This document shows, in pieces, positions 33,167 through 42,044 of a DNA stretch of 48,057 nucleotides. The notes under the pieces were generated by a model. The model saw nothing but the letters and a program-made list of their open reading frames with translations, was not told the origin of the DNA and searched no databases. Position 1 is the stretch's first letter, and the number at the start of each line of letters is the position of its first letter. Position numbers and translations under genes: made by a program. The stretch is from an uncultured Gemmatimonadota bacterium (lineage in GTDB: Bacteria > Gemmatimonadota > Gemmatimonadetes > Longimicrobiales > Longimicrobiaceae): positions 1 to 48,057 of the forward strand of contig CADCTW010000134.1 of NCBI GenBank assembly GCA_902805735.1, written 5' to 3'.

Positions 33167-33829
33167 TTACTTGGCCCGCAGCACCGGATTGATCTTGACC
33201 CGACCCGAGCCCGTGACGGTCACGTTGCGCACCGTGGCGTTGGGATCGAACACCAGCCGCACCGCCGAGGCGCTGTCCGCGCCCACGGTGAAGTTGGCGG
33301 CGGTCTTGATCTTACCGCTCGGCACCTCCAGCGGCGCGCGCTGGCCGGCGGCGAAGGTCGCCTGGCCCACGGTGGTCGCCTGCTTGAAGACCACCGAGCC
33401 CTCGCTCACCACCAGGCGCACGCGCTTGTAGGTGCCGGGGAGCAGGGTGCCGCGCACGAGCTGCACCCCGCCCGTGGTGTCGGTGGGGAGGCGCAGCAGG
33501 TTGATGTTGAGCGGCGTGGGGAGCGTGAGCGTCACCCAGCCACCCTGGCCCTCCTTGGCGCTGTCGGACGCGGTGGTGTCCGCCGACACCGGCGGAAGCG
33601 CCTCGACGGAGGTGATGGTCACGTTCAGCGAGTCCACGGCGGCAAGAGAGATCCTGTCCGCCGGGGCGCCCTCCAGCGAGGCGCTCGCCAGCAGCGCGGC
33701 GCCGGCGGAGGCGGAGCCGCCCTGGCTCATCAGCACGCGCACGTCGGCGCGGCCGTTGGAGCCGGTGCCGTCGCCGCAGGCGCCGAGCGCGGCCATCGCG
33801 AGCAGGGGGAGGATGTACTTCGAATGCAT
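33167..33829 (-). CDS. DUF4382-type lipoprotein
   Basis: 220 residues from ATG 33829, chosen because GGAG lies 7 nt upstream. A lipobox LAALGAC ends the signal. The body is typical of DUF4382: a repetitive beta-rich sequence with VDSLNVTITSVEALPP, INLLRLPTDTTGGVQLVRGT and LLPGTYKRVRLVV. The function of the family is unknown; many members are predicted outer lipoproteins. Its stop lies in the A/T tract of a palindromic repeat. Confidence 0.85.
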   Translation of the reverse strand: MHSKYILPLLAMAALGACGDGTGSNGRADVRVLMSQGGSASAGAALLASASLEGAPADRISLAAVDSLNVTITSVEALPPVSADTTASDSAKEGQGGWVTLTLPTPLNINLLRLPTDTTGGVQLVRGTLLPGTYKRVRLVVSEGSVVFKQATTVGQATFAAGQRAPLEVPSGKIKTAANFTVGADSASAVRLVFDPNATVRNVTVTGSGRVKINPVLRAK

Positions 33830-34081
33830 CGTCAGTCTCCGCATGTGTAGAACAGCGTCGTGCCGGGGGAGCCCGGCGGCTTGCTCCCAGAAGCGTCACC
33901 TTCGGCGGCCGGACGATCTCCCCGCGGGGAGATTCCTGGCTTTGCGGCCCCGCCTCGCGGCGGGTGTGCCTTTGTCGGGAGCCGGATCGGGGACGGCGCC
34001 GCCGCCCCGGTGGTTCGCACATCTGACGGCGATCCCCCGCGCTGCGTCACATCCAACGCCCGCCGCCGGACTGCTACGGGC

Positions 34082-35824
34082 CTAAGTGCTTGCCACTCCC
34101 TGTCCTGGGACTGTCGCGCGCTCCTCGCCGCGGCCCCGGTCCAGCACCTCCAGCACGCGGCCCACCAGCTCCGCGGGGCTGTAGGGCTTGGGGAGGAAGT
34201 GGGTGCCGGCGTCAAAGGTCTCGGGGCGGAGCATGGAGTCTTCCGTGAAGCCGGAGGTGAAGACGACCCGGGTGTGCGGATGCGATTCGGCCAGCCGCCT
34301 CGCCAGCTCGCGGCCGCCCATCCGCGGCATCACCACGTCCGTCACCAGCAGCTCGATGGGGCCGACGTGGGCCGAGGCCGCCGCCAGCCCATCCTCGCCG
34401 TCGCGCGCCTCCAGTACCCGGTAGCCGCTGCGCGCCAGGGCGCGGGAGCCCACCCGCCGCACCGCGGCGTCGTCCTCCACCAGCAGGATGGTGCCGCGCC
34501 CTCCCGGCAGGGGCGCCGCGCCCCGGGCGGGCGCGCCGGCTTCGGAGGGTACCGGGGCCGCGCTGGGGAGGAAGATGTCGAAGCGGGTTCCCCGGCCCGG
34601 CTCGCTGGTCACCTCGATGAAGCCGCCGCTCTGGCGGACGATGCCGTACACCGTGGCCAGCCCCAGCCCCGTGCCGCGCCCCTCCGCTTTGGTGGTGAAA
34701 AAGGGCTCGAACACGCGGCGCAGGGTGTCGGCGTCCATCCCGCACCCCGTGTCGTACACGGAGAGCACCACGTGCGAGCCGGCGGGAAGCTGGAACCCCG
34801 CGCGCGCCTCGGGCGCCGCCAGCTCCAGCGCGCCCGTGCGGATCACCATCTGCCCGCCGTCGGGCATGGCGTCGCGGGCGTTGACCGCCAGGTTCAGGAT
34901 CACCTGCTCCATCTGCGTGGCGTCGGCCTTCACGGCGGGGAGCGCTCCGTGCAGCTTGAGCACCACGTCCACGTCTTCCGCGATCAGCCGGCTCAGCATC
35001 TTGTGCATGCCGGACACGACGGCGTCCAGGTCCAGCAGGCGGGGCTGCAGCACCTGCTGGCGGCTGTAGGCCAGCAGCTGCCGCGTGAGGTTGGCCGCCC
35101 GCTCCGCGGCGCGCTTGATCTCGTCCAGGTGCTCGCACAGCTCCGCGTCGCCGTCCCGGTCCAGGCCCGCCAGCGACGCGTTGCCGCTGATGACGGTGAG
35201 CAGGTTGTTGAAGTCGTGCGCCACCCCGCCCGCCAGCCGCCCCACCGCTTCCATCTTCTGCGCCTGGGCGAGCTGTTCCTGGCTCCTGCGCAGCGCTTCC
35301 TCCGCCTCCCGCCGCTCCGTGATGTCGCGCATGATGCCGGTGGCGAAGCGGCGCCCCCCGGCCTCCCACAGCGCCAGCGACAGCTCCAGGGGAAACTCGG
35401 TTCCGTCGCGGCGCACCCCCGCCACCTCCAGCACCGGCCGCTGGAGAGACGACGCGCCCGCCTGCGCCACGCGGCGGTGGCCCTCGTGGAACGGCTGTGG
35501 AATCACCATCTCCAGCGGCTGGTCCAGCGCCTCCTCCTCGCGGTACCCGAACACCGCCTCGGCCCCGCGATTCCAGGAGACGATGCGGTTTTCCGAGTCG
35601 ATGGTGACGATGCCGTCCGCCGCGGACTGGGTGACGGAGCGGAACTTGAGCTCGGAGGCCCGCAGCGCCTCTTCCGCCTGCTTGCGCGCGGTGATGTCGC
35701 GGTTGATGGAGAGGATGGCCGTCCCCCCGCGATAGGGGATGGTGGTGGCGGTGACCTCCACGTGCAGCCGGGCCCCGCCGGCGGCGCGCTGCAGCAGCTC
35801 GAACTGCCGCGGCACCCCGGGCAC
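34082..35824 (-). CDS. C-terminal part of split hybrid histidine kinase (PAS-HisKA-HATPase-REC)
   Basis: 580 residues as an open frame from GTG 35824, in the same frame as the upstream part and separated only by TAG and two codons. It holds the end of one PAS domain, a full PAS ([20 protein letters not shown] onward), the H box [20 protein letters not shown] (His in AHDFNNLL), the N box [13 protein letters not shown], the G boxes ([22 protein letters not shown]) and a C-terminal receiver domain with [13 protein letters not shown], the phospho-acceptor in [13 protein letters not shown] and Lys in [11 protein letters not shown]. Without read-through it could only be made by re-initiation, and no good ribosome site is seen before the GTG. 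Confidence 0.85.
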   Translation of the reverse strand: MPGVPRQFELLQRAAGGARLHVEVTATTIPYRGGTAILSINRDITARKQAEEALRASELKFRSVTQSAADGIVTIDSENRIVSWNRGAEAVFGYREEEALDQPLEMVIPQPFHEGHRRVAQAGASSLQRPVLEVAGVRRDGTEFPLELSLALWEAGGRRFATGIMRDITERREAEEALRRSQEQLAQAQKMEAVGRLAGGVAHDFNNLLTVISGNASLAGLDRDGDAELCEHLDEIKRAAERAANLTRQLLAYSRQQVLQPRLLDLDAVVSGMHKMLSRLIAEDVDVVLKLHGALPAVKADATQMEQVILNLAVNARDAMPDGGQMVIRTGALELAAPEARAGFQLPAGSHVVLSVYDTGCGMDADTLRRVFEPFFTTKAEGRGTGLGLATVYGIVRQSGGFIEVTSEPGRGTRFDIFLPSAAPVPSEAGAPARGAAPLPGGRGTILLVEDDAAVRRVGSRALARSGYRVLEARDGEDGLAAASAHVGPIELLVTDVVMPRMGGRELARRLAESHPHTRVVFTSGFTEDSMLRPETFDAGTHFLPKPYSPAELVGRVLEVLDRGRGEERATVPGQGVAST

Positions 35825-35830
35825 CAGCGT

Positions 35831-35833
35831 CTA
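35831..35833 (-). other. In-frame amber codon splitting the hybrid kinase
   Basis: The codon order is GTG GCC TAG ACG CTG GTG CCC. The reading frame is the same on both sides for 4,704 nt in total. TAG is used as a normal stop by the 28060, 31631 and 32563 gene ends and by the DR2241-like gene, so general reassignment is unlikely. Confidence 0.88.
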
Positions 35834-38785
35834 GGCCACCCGGCGCCGCCCGTCCGCCACGTCGCACGAAACGGCTTCCATGGACATCCCCACGAACCGC
35901 TCGCGCGGGAACCCGTACAGCTCGCACGCGCGGGGGTTGGCGTCCAGCACCCGCTCGTCCGCCGGGTCCAGGATGACGATGGCGTCGTGCGCGTTCTCGA
36001 ACAGGCCGCGGTAGTCGCGCTCGCTCTGGCGCAGCGCCTCCTGGGCGGCGCTCTGGCCCGCCAGCAGCGCGATGTTGCGGAGCGGGGTCGCGGCCAGCGC
36101 GGCCAGCGCCTCCAGCACCTCCACGTCGTTCTCGTCGTACAGGTCGGGGGTGTAGCTCTGCACCGTGAGCAGCCCGAGCACCTCGTCGCCGCTCTCGATG
36201 GGGGTGCGGATGCTGGATTCCGACCGGCGGCCCGTGCCGCACGCGTGGGCGCCCCCCGCGGCGAGGTCGCCCGAACGGCGGGTGAGCAGGGGGCGCCGCT
36301 CGCGGATCACCCGTTCCCCGGGGGTGCCCCGCAGCGGGACCACGGACGGCGCGGCGTACACCCCCGCGTCGTCGCCGCCCAGGAATTCCAGGCTCTCGCC
36401 GTCCGCGCTCAGCAGCGCGAAGGTGAAGGTGTCGAACGGCAGGACGCGGCGGGCGGCGTCCAGCAGCACGTCGCGCAGCCCGGCGGACGACCGGGCGCCG
36501 ATGGTGGCCGCGGCGGCGGCGGCCACCGCGCGCATGCGCTCGGCCATCTTCTGCGCCTGGCGCTCGTTGGCGCGCACCGTCTCCTCCGCTTCCTTGCGGG
36601 CGGTGACGTCTTCCGCCACGCCCAGCACCCGCACCAGCGCCCCCGACGCGTCCCACAGCGGAAAGCCGCGGTCGCGGATCCAGCGGATCTCGCCGTCCGG
36701 GCGCACGATGCGGTACTCGATCTCGCTGCCGTCCCGGCTGGGCGCGTCGAGCGCGCCGCGCACGCGCGCACGGTCGTCCGGGTGCACGGCTTCCATGAAC
36801 AGGCCCGGGTCGGCCAGCAGCGCCGCGGGGGTGAGGCCCCACACCCGCTCCAGCGCGGGGCTCACGTACAGCAGCCGGCCCTCGGGGGGCGACATGATCC
36901 AGAACACTTCCCGGATGTTCTCGGCCAGCTCGCGGAAGCGCTCCTCGCTGGCGCGCAGGGCGTCCGAGGCGGCGCGCTGCGCCGTGACGTCGCTGATGAG
37001 CGCCACCCCGCCCGTGACCTCGCCGGCCGGGCTGTACAGCGGCGCCGCCGAGATGCTCACGTCCACCAGCGACCCGTCCTTGCGGAGCCGCTTCGTCTCG
37101 GCCGCCATCCCCCCCGTGGCGTCTCCGGGGAGCTCCAGGATCTGGTCCAGCACGCTGGGCTCGCCGCGGGGGACGATCCGGTTCACCTCGCCCACCGCCT
37201 CGGCCGCGCTCCACCCGAAGATGCGCTCCGCCGCGGGGTTCCACACCGTCACGCGCCGGTGGGTGTCCATGGCGACCACCGCCAGCGGCGACGCCTGGAT
37301 CACCGCGTCCACCATGCGGTTGGCCGAGCGCAGCCGGTGCTCCGCCTCCTTGCGCTCGGTGATGTCCTGGCACGTCCCGGTGAGCCCGCGCGGGGTGCCG
37401 TCCACCTCCGTCACCACCCGTCCCTGGCTGTGGAGGACGCGCACCTCGCCCCCGGGGCGCACGATGCGCGCTTCGAAGGCAAAGGTGCCGCCGCCCTCCA
37501 GCGCGCCGCGCACCCGGTCGGCCGTGTCCTCCCGGTCCTCGGGGTGCACCTGCGCCAGGAAAGCTTCCAGCGTGGGGGCGAAGGACTCCGGCTCCACGCC
37601 GTAGATGCGGTACATCTCCTGGGACCACGCCATCTCGCCCGTGCGCGAGTCCCACTCCCAGCTTCCCACGTGGGCGATCCGCTGCGCCTCGGCAAGCTGG
37701 TGCTCGCGGCGCCGCAGCGCCTCGTCCGCCCGTCGGCGCGCGGTGACGTCGCGGAAGTACACGGAAAGCCCGTGGGCGGAAGGGTACACGTGCACCTCCA
37801 GCCACAGGCCCAGCGACGGGTGCAGCTCCTCCACCTCCACCGTGGCCTGCTCGGCCATGGCGCGGCGGCACGCCCGCTCCAGCGCCGAGTCCGCGGCGTC
37901 GGGGATCAGGTCCCGCAGCGTCCCCCCCAGCATCGCCTCGCGCGGGCGGCGCAGGAGCTGCTCGGCGGCGCGGTTGGCGTAGGTGCAGGACCCTTCGGTG
38001 TCGAAAGCCAGGAACCCGTCGGTGATCCGCTCCAGGATGCGGGCCGACTCGGTGCGAGCGCGGCGGTCCACGCGCGCGGCGAAGAGGGCCAGGAGCAGGA
38101 GCCCGCCCGTGCCCACGGCCACCGCCGCCGCGAGCGGCGTGGTGCCCAGGATCATCCCCCGGCCGTCGGCCGCCACCGAGCCCGGCAGGGCGAAGTGCGC
38201 GGCGGACATCCCCGTGAAGTGCATCCCCGAGATCGCCCCGCCCATCACCAGCGTGCTCAGCACCCGCGGCCACAGGGGCGCCCGGGCGCCGGTGTCGCGC
38301 AGGCGGAAGGCCAGCCAGAGCGCGGCCAGCGAGGCGCCCACCGCCACCCCGAGCGAGAGGAGCACGCGGCCGGCGTCGTAGTGCACCCGGGCACCGGTCA
38401 CCAGCCCCGCCATCCCGATGTAGTGCATCCCGGCGATGCCGCCCCCCATCAGCACCGCCGCGGCCGCCAGGCGCCCGCGCCCCAGCGTGCGGCGGCTGGA
38501 CGCGTACAGCGCCAGCACCGACGCGCCGATCGCCACCGCCAGCGAAAGGACGACGCTGGAAACGGCGTGCGCGATGGGAACCGGGAGCCGCACGGCCAGC
38601 ATCGCCACGAAGTGCATGCTCCAGATCCCCGTGCCCATCGCCACTCCGCCGCCCAGCAGCCAGAGCCGGCGCGCCCGGCCGTGCGTGGCCGCCACGCGCC
38701 CGGTGAGCACCAGCGCGGAGTACGCGGCCACCATCGAGATGGCCACGGAAAGGAACACCAGCGCGGGAGAGTGCGTCAGCGTCAT
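35831..38785 (-). CDS. N-terminal part of split hybrid histidine kinase (MHYT-PAS-GAF sensor)
   Basis: 984 residues from ATG 38785. Residues 1-240 form an MHYT membrane domain with three MHxxxM motifs (SMHFVAM, GMHYIGM, GMHFTGM), a proposed copper or gas sensor. Four PAS domains follow, then a GAF domain (ARRVLPFDTFTFALLSADGE) and the first half of a fifth PAS, which ends at an amber codon (TAG 35833-35831) after GRRRVA. The PAS continues in the same frame downstream, so one protein of 1,567 residues is interrupted by a single nonsense codon. As it stands this part is a sensor without a kinase. Confidence 0.85.
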   Translation of the reverse strand: MTLTHSPALVFLSVAISMVAAYSALVLTGRVAATHGRARRLWLLGGGVAMGTGIWSMHFVAMLAVRLPVPIAHAVSSVVLSLAVAIGASVLALYASSRRTLGRGRLAAAAVLMGGGIAGMHYIGMAGLVTGARVHYDAGRVLLSLGVAVGASLAALWLAFRLRDTGARAPLWPRVLSTLVMGGAISGMHFTGMSAAHFALPGSVAADGRGMILGTTPLAAAVAVGTGGLLLLALFAARVDRRARTESARILERITDGFLAFDTEGSCTYANRAAEQLLRRPREAMLGGTLRDLIPDAADSALERACRRAMAEQATVEVEELHPSLGLWLEVHVYPSAHGLSVYFRDVTARRRADEALRRREHQLAEAQRIAHVGSWEWDSRTGEMAWSQEMYRIYGVEPESFAPTLEAFLAQVHPEDREDTADRVRGALEGGGTFAFEARIVRPGGEVRVLHSQGRVVTEVDGTPRGLTGTCQDITERKEAEHRLRSANRMVDAVIQASPLAVVAMDTHRRVTVWNPAAERIFGWSAAEAVGEVNRIVPRGEPSVLDQILELPGDATGGMAAETKRLRKDGSLVDVSISAAPLYSPAGEVTGGVALISDVTAQRAASDALRASEERFRELAENIREVFWIMSPPEGRLLYVSPALERVWGLTPAALLADPGLFMEAVHPDDRARVRGALDAPSRDGSEIEYRIVRPDGEIRWIRDRGFPLWDASGALVRVLGVAEDVTARKEAEETVRANERQAQKMAERMRAVAAAAAATIGARSSAGLRDVLLDAARRVLPFDTFTFALLSADGESLEFLGGDDAGVYAAPSVVPLRGTPGERVIRERRPLLTRRSGDLAAGGAHACGTGRRSESSIRTPIESGDEVLGLLTVQSYTPDLYDENDVEVLEALAALAATPLRNIALLAGQSAAQEALRQSERDYRGLFENAHDAIVILDPADERVLDANPRACELYGFPRERFVGMSMEAVSCDVADGRRRVA

Positions 38786-39039
38786 GCGCCCGGGCTCTGG
38801 ACGGAGAGCGGAGGGACGCCGGCGGCCCGTAGGCCATTGCATACCGCCACGGTGGTTGCCGAACGCGGGACTTCTTTATATGACATAGATTTGGCGGATA
38901 AACGGGTGGGGCGGGTGCGGGAGGGCGGGAGGCCAGGTAAACAGCCACATTCGGCCCTCCCGCGCGGCGGGACCGGCCGAACGCACGGGCGCCGCCGTGA
39001 TGCAAGCGTGCAGGTACGAGACCACGCGGGGAAAGCAAA

Positions 39040-39071
39040 ACGGCACGGAGATGAGCTCATCCCCGTGCCGC
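39040..39071. repeat. Decayed palindrome upstream of the split kinase, after rsgA
   Basis: CGGCACGGAGATGAGCTCAT and CCCCGTGCCG form a short stem related to the centre of the octamer-arm family. It lies 20 nt past the rsgA stop. No gene was found in 38786-39092. Confidence 0.6.
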
Positions 39072-39092
39072 GATCCGCCCCCGTGCTCCGGA

Positions 39093-40010
39093 TCAGTCTT
39101 CGTCCTCGCCCAGCATCATGCGGCGGTAGCTGTCGTAGCGGCTCGCGTTCAGCTCGCCGGAGTCCGCGGCCGCGCGCACGGCGCACCCGGGCTCGTGGAT
39201 GTGCGTGCACGACGAGAAGCGGCAGTCGTCGATGAGGGCGGCGAACTCGGGGAAGTAGAAGTGGAGCTGGTCCAGGTCGACCTCCCATAGCCCCACCTCG
39301 CGCAGCCCCGGCGTGTCCGCCACGTAGCCGCCGCACTCCAGCGGGATGAGCTGCGCCGAAACGGTGGTGTGCCGCCCCTTGTTCACCGCCTCGCTCACGG
39401 CCGACACGCGCAGCCCCAGCCCCGGCTGCACCACGTTGAGCAGGCTGCTCTTCCCCACCCCCGACGGCCTGGCGAGCGCCGACACCCGCCCGCAGATGGC
39501 GTCGCGCAGCGCATCCACCCCCACGCCCTGCCTGGCGGCCGTGTAGATCACCCGGTACCCCGCCCTCTCGTACGGCGCGAAGAGGGCGCGCGCGGCGGGC
39601 TCCCCCTCCACGTCCGTCTTGTTGACGACGATGAGGGGGCGCAGCTCGGCGGCCTCGGCGATCACCAGGAAGCGGTCCAGCATGCGCAGGTGCGGGTCCG
39701 GCCGGGCGGCGGCGAAGACGATGAGCACCTGGTCCACGTTGGCCACGATGACCTTGGCGCGCGGCGCCTTGCCGGGCGCGCGCCGGGCGAGCACGGAGCG
39801 GCGGTCGTGAACGCGCTCGATGGTCCACGCTTCGCCGCCGGAGCCGGAGCCGCGCCCCAGGTCCACGACGTCGCCCACCACCACCTTGTCGCCGGTGCGC
39901 TCTTCCCGCTTGAGCCGCCCCCGCAGCGACGCCTCCACCGTCCCCTCGGGCGTCTCGATCTCGTACACCCCGCCCTGCGCCAGGAGGACGGTGCCGGTGA
40001 GTGTGGGCAA
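39093..40010 (-). CDS. rsgA: Ribosome-assembly GTPase RsgA with altered P-loop
   Basis: 305 residues from TTG 40010 (TTG 40058, overlapping the upstream stop, would add 16 residues made from the repeat). The OB-fold start is LTGTVLLAQGGVYEIETPEG. The circularly permuted GTPase has G4 VVNKTDVEGE, G1 ALARPSGVGKSSLLNVV and G3 YVADTPGLREVGL, then a zinc knuckle CRFSSCTHIHEPGC. RsgA proofreads 30S maturation. Unusual: the first Gly of the P-loop (AGPSGVGKSS in relatives) is Arg here, from a single G to A change (GGG to AGG). Either activity is changed or the base is a sequencing error. Confidence 0.88.
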   Translation of the reverse strand: MPTLTGTVLLAQGGVYEIETPEGTVEASLRGRLKREERTGDKVVVGDVVDLGRGSGSGGEAWTIERVHDRRSVLARRAPGKAPRAKVIVANVDQVLIVFAAARPDPHLRMLDRFLVIAEAAELRPLIVVNKTDVEGEPAARALFAPYERAGYRVIYTAARQGVGVDALRDAICGRVSALARPSGVGKSSLLNVVQPGLGLRVSAVSEAVNKGRHTTVSAQLIPLECGGYVADTPGLREVGLWEVDLDQLHFYFPEFAALIDDCRFSSCTHIHEPGCAVRAAADSGELNASRYDSYRRMMLGEDED

Positions 40011-40012
40011 GC

Positions 40013-40041
40013 TCCTCTGTGTCTCTGTGCCTCTGTGTGAG
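40013..40041. repeat. Octamer-arm repeat, right arm only, at the rsgA start
   Basis: CTCCTCTGTGTCTCTGTGCC and following bases fill the 44-nt gap between the sigma-factor stop (40055) and the rsgA TTG. Confidence 0.8.
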
Positions 40042-40054
40042 TTCGCCGTTTCGG

Positions 40055-40975
40055 TCAAGCGGCGGCGAACGAGGCCAGCGCTTCGCCCATCTCGCCCTCG
40101 CGCAGGCGCTTGAGGGCGCGGTCGCGGAGCTGGCGGATGCGCTCGCGGGTCACGCCCAGGATGTCGCCGATCTCCTCCAGCGTGTGCTCGCGGCCGCCCT
40201 CCAGGCCGAAGTACAGCTTGAGGACCTTGGCGTCGCGCGGCTGAAGGGTGTTCAGCGCCCGGTCGATCCGCTCGGAGAGGAGGCGCTCCTCCACCTCGTC
40301 CTCCGTCATGATCGCCTCGTCGGCGATGAAGCGGTCCATCAGCTGGCTGTCGTCCGAGTCGCCGATGGGGGCGTCCAGGCGGATCTCGGCGGCGTTCAGC
40401 GTCTGCAGGCTCTCCACGATCTCCGGCGACAGGCCGGTGGCCTCGCTCAGCTCCTGCGGCGTGGGGTCGCGGCGAAGCTCCTGCTTGAGGCGCTCGCGCT
40501 CGCGGAAGATCTTCGCCAGGTCCGACGCGCGGTTGAGCGGCACGCGCACCGAGCGGCCCTGGTTGGCCAGCGCCGAAAGGATCGCCTGCCGGATCCACCA
40601 CACGGCGTAGGAGATGAACTTCACCCCCTGGTCCGGATCGAACTTGCGGGCGGCCGTGACCAGGCCGACGTTCCCCTCCTGGATCAGGTCCGAGAGGGAG
40701 ACGCCGCGGTTCTGGTACTTCTTGGCCACCGAGATGACGAAGCGCAGGTTGGCGCGCACCAGCTCGTTGACCGCGTCCTCGTCACCCGCGCGCGCGCGGC
40801 GGCCCAGCTCGATCTCCTGGGCCGAGTTCAGCAGGGCGTGGGTGCTGACCTCCTTGAGGTACTGGTCCAGGCTGGACTGGTCCTCGTTGGCCACGCCGAA
40901 GCCGGCGTCGGCCCCGCCGCCCTTCTTCCGCCGCCGGGGTGTGGTGGGGGTCGTGCTCTTACGCGCTGTCGCCAT
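40055..40975 (-). CDS. Sigma-70 family (group 1/2) RNA polymerase sigma factor
   Basis: 306 residues from ATG 40975. A basic, Thr/Arg-rich N-terminus lacks region 1.1. Region 1.2 (DQYLKEVSTHALLNSAQEIE), region 2 (ANLRFVISVAKKYQNRGVSL, FISYAVWWIRQAILSALANQ), region 3 and region 4 (VLKLYFGLEGGREHTLEEIG, VTRERIRQLRDRALKRLR) are intact. Lack of region 1.1 suggests an RpoS-like or group-2 factor, although it might also be the main short sigma of the phylum; which one is uncertain. The upstream promoter TTGACG-N17-TACGTT makes ATG 41116 impossible as start. rsgA follows after 44 nt. Confidence 0.92.
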   Translation of the reverse strand: MATARKSTTPTTPRRRKKGGGADAGFGVANEDQSSLDQYLKEVSTHALLNSAQEIELGRRARAGDEDAVNELVRANLRFVISVAKKYQNRGVSLSDLIQEGNVGLVTAARKFDPDQGVKFISYAVWWIRQAILSALANQGRSVRVPLNRASDLAKIFRERERLKQELRRDPTPQELSEATGLSPEIVESLQTLNAAEIRLDAPIGDSDDSQLMDRFIADEAIMTEDEVEERLLSERIDRALNTLQPRDAKVLKLYFGLEGGREHTLEEIGDILGVTRERIRQLRDRALKRLREGEMGEALASFAAA

Positions 40976-41115
40976 ATTTGGATTCCGTCGCTTTCGCTCG
41001 TTCCGGAGCCGTTTTCCGTTGCCGTGCCAACCTCGCGAGCCCTGCAAAAGCTCTGCCCGAAGCAAAATGAACCGCCCGGCGCTGGGCGGCGTCCGGGCGG
41101 GCCTCGGGGGGTGCA

Positions 41116-41144
41116 AACGTAGCGGGAGCCTGCCCGGGCGTCAA
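41116..41144 (-). promoter_or_regulatory. Promoter of the sigma-factor gene
   Basis: On the minus strand TTGACG (41144-41139), 17 nt, TACGTT (41121-41116). Predicted leader about 135 nt. Confidence 0.68.
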
Positions 41145-41180
41145 TGGAGTACCTTGGGCTTCGAGGATGGTTCCAACAGA

Positions 41181-41245
41181 GGGGCTCACACAGAGACACG
41201 GAGGCACAGATAACTTCATCTCTGTGCCTCCGTGTCTCTGTGTGA
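41181..41245. repeat. Octamer-arm palindrome after the thioesterase
   Basis: GGGGCTCACACAGAGACACG to TGTCTCTGTGTGACA, loop CTTCATC. It starts 3 nt beyond the TAA stop of the thioesterase. Confidence 0.88.
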
Positions 41246-41247
41246 CA

Positions 41248-41745
41248 TTATTTTTTTCGCTTGCTCCGCGCGAGCCGGTCGTCGCGGCGGAGCTGGGCGG
41301 CTTCGAAGCGGCGCTTCTCCTCGTCCGTCTCGGCGAGCACGGGGGGGACGGCGGTGGGGCGGCCGCGGTCGTCCAGGGCCACGAAGGTGGCGTAGCAGGT
41401 GTTGGTGTGGCGCTCCTCGCCCGTCACCGGGTTCTGGGCCAGCACCTTGACGCCCACTTCCATGCTGGTGCGCCCCGTGAAGTTGACCGACGCGTGCGCC
41501 ACCACCAGCTCGCCGATGTAGATGGGCTCGTTGAACTCCACGCTGTCGAAGCTCTTGGTGACCACCGGCCGCCCCGCGTGCTTCATGGCGCAGAACGCCG
41601 CCGCGCGGTCGATGAACCCCAGCAGCACCCCGCCGAACAGCGTCCCCGCCACGTTCTGACTCTGCGGCTCCGCCAGGTCCGCGAAGGTCACCTGCGACAG
41701 CCGCACCGCCCGCGCCACCGTGGGGTCCGGCGCGGGCCCCTGCAT
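41248..41745 (-). CDS. Acyl-CoA thioesterase, hot-dog fold
   Basis: 165 residues from ATG 41745 (TTG 41778 is possible, with GGAG only 2 nt upstream). The hot-dog motif is NVAGTLFGGVLLGFIDRAAA, with the conserved Asp, followed by KSFDSVEFNEPIYIGELVVA and TSMEVGVKVLAQNP, as in the BFIT/YciA acyl-CoA thioesterases. It hydrolyses acyl-CoA to free acid and CoA in the cytosol. The C-terminus is basic (RRFEAAQLRRDDRLARSKRKK). No fatty-acid genes adjoin. Confidence 0.85.
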   Translation of the reverse strand: MQGPAPDPTVARAVRLSQVTFADLAEPQSQNVAGTLFGGVLLGFIDRAAAFCAMKHAGRPVVTKSFDSVEFNEPIYIGELVVAHASVNFTGRTSMEVGVKVLAQNPVTGEERHTNTCYATFVALDDRGRPTAVPPVLAETDEEKRRFEAAQLRRDDRLARSKRKK

Positions 41746-41884
41746 GTAGATCTCGACCGGCCTGATTCTCTGTTGCAAAGCTCCGTATCCTCGCTCTAAA
41801 AAAGATAAGAACGCCCCGGAGGGTCGCTCGCTGGTTCTTGGATAGCCGACGCGGCAAGATGGCGTCCGCCGCGGGGGGCGCAAG

Positions 41885-41940
41885 GGGGAGGCCCTCACCC
41901 CCCCGACCCCCCTCCCCCAAACTGCTGGGGGAGGGGGGCG
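41885..41940. repeat. C-rich hairpin repeat, copy 2
   Basis: Identical for 56 nt to 22452-22507. Both copies lie upstream of a gene and not at a 3' end. Confidence 0.85.
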
Positions 41941-41971
41941 CACTCCAGCCGTCCAGCCGCGCCCGGAACTG

Positions 41972-42039
41972 ACCTCACACAGAGACACAGAGGCACAGAG
42001 AACATCTCATCTCTGTGCCTCTGTGTCTCTGTGTGAGAC
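41972..42039. repeat. Octamer-arm palindrome after the quinone oxidoreductase
   Basis: GACCTCACACAGAGACACAG to GTGTCTCTGTGTGAGAC, centre AACATCTCA. It begins about 5 nt past the stop of the minus-strand gene. Confidence 0.88.
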
Positions 42040-42044
42040 TTGTT

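Noticed and set aside
35831..35833. TAG as a recoded sense codon (e.g. pyrrolysine)
   Set aside because: TAG is a normal stop for several neighbouring genes, and no recoding element or related gene was seen.
33860..39235. Very long open frame (about 1,790 codons) on the plus strand
   Set aside because: It is antisense to the hybrid kinase, rich in Arg/His/Pro, and has no domain signal. High GC and codon bias leave the antisense frame open.
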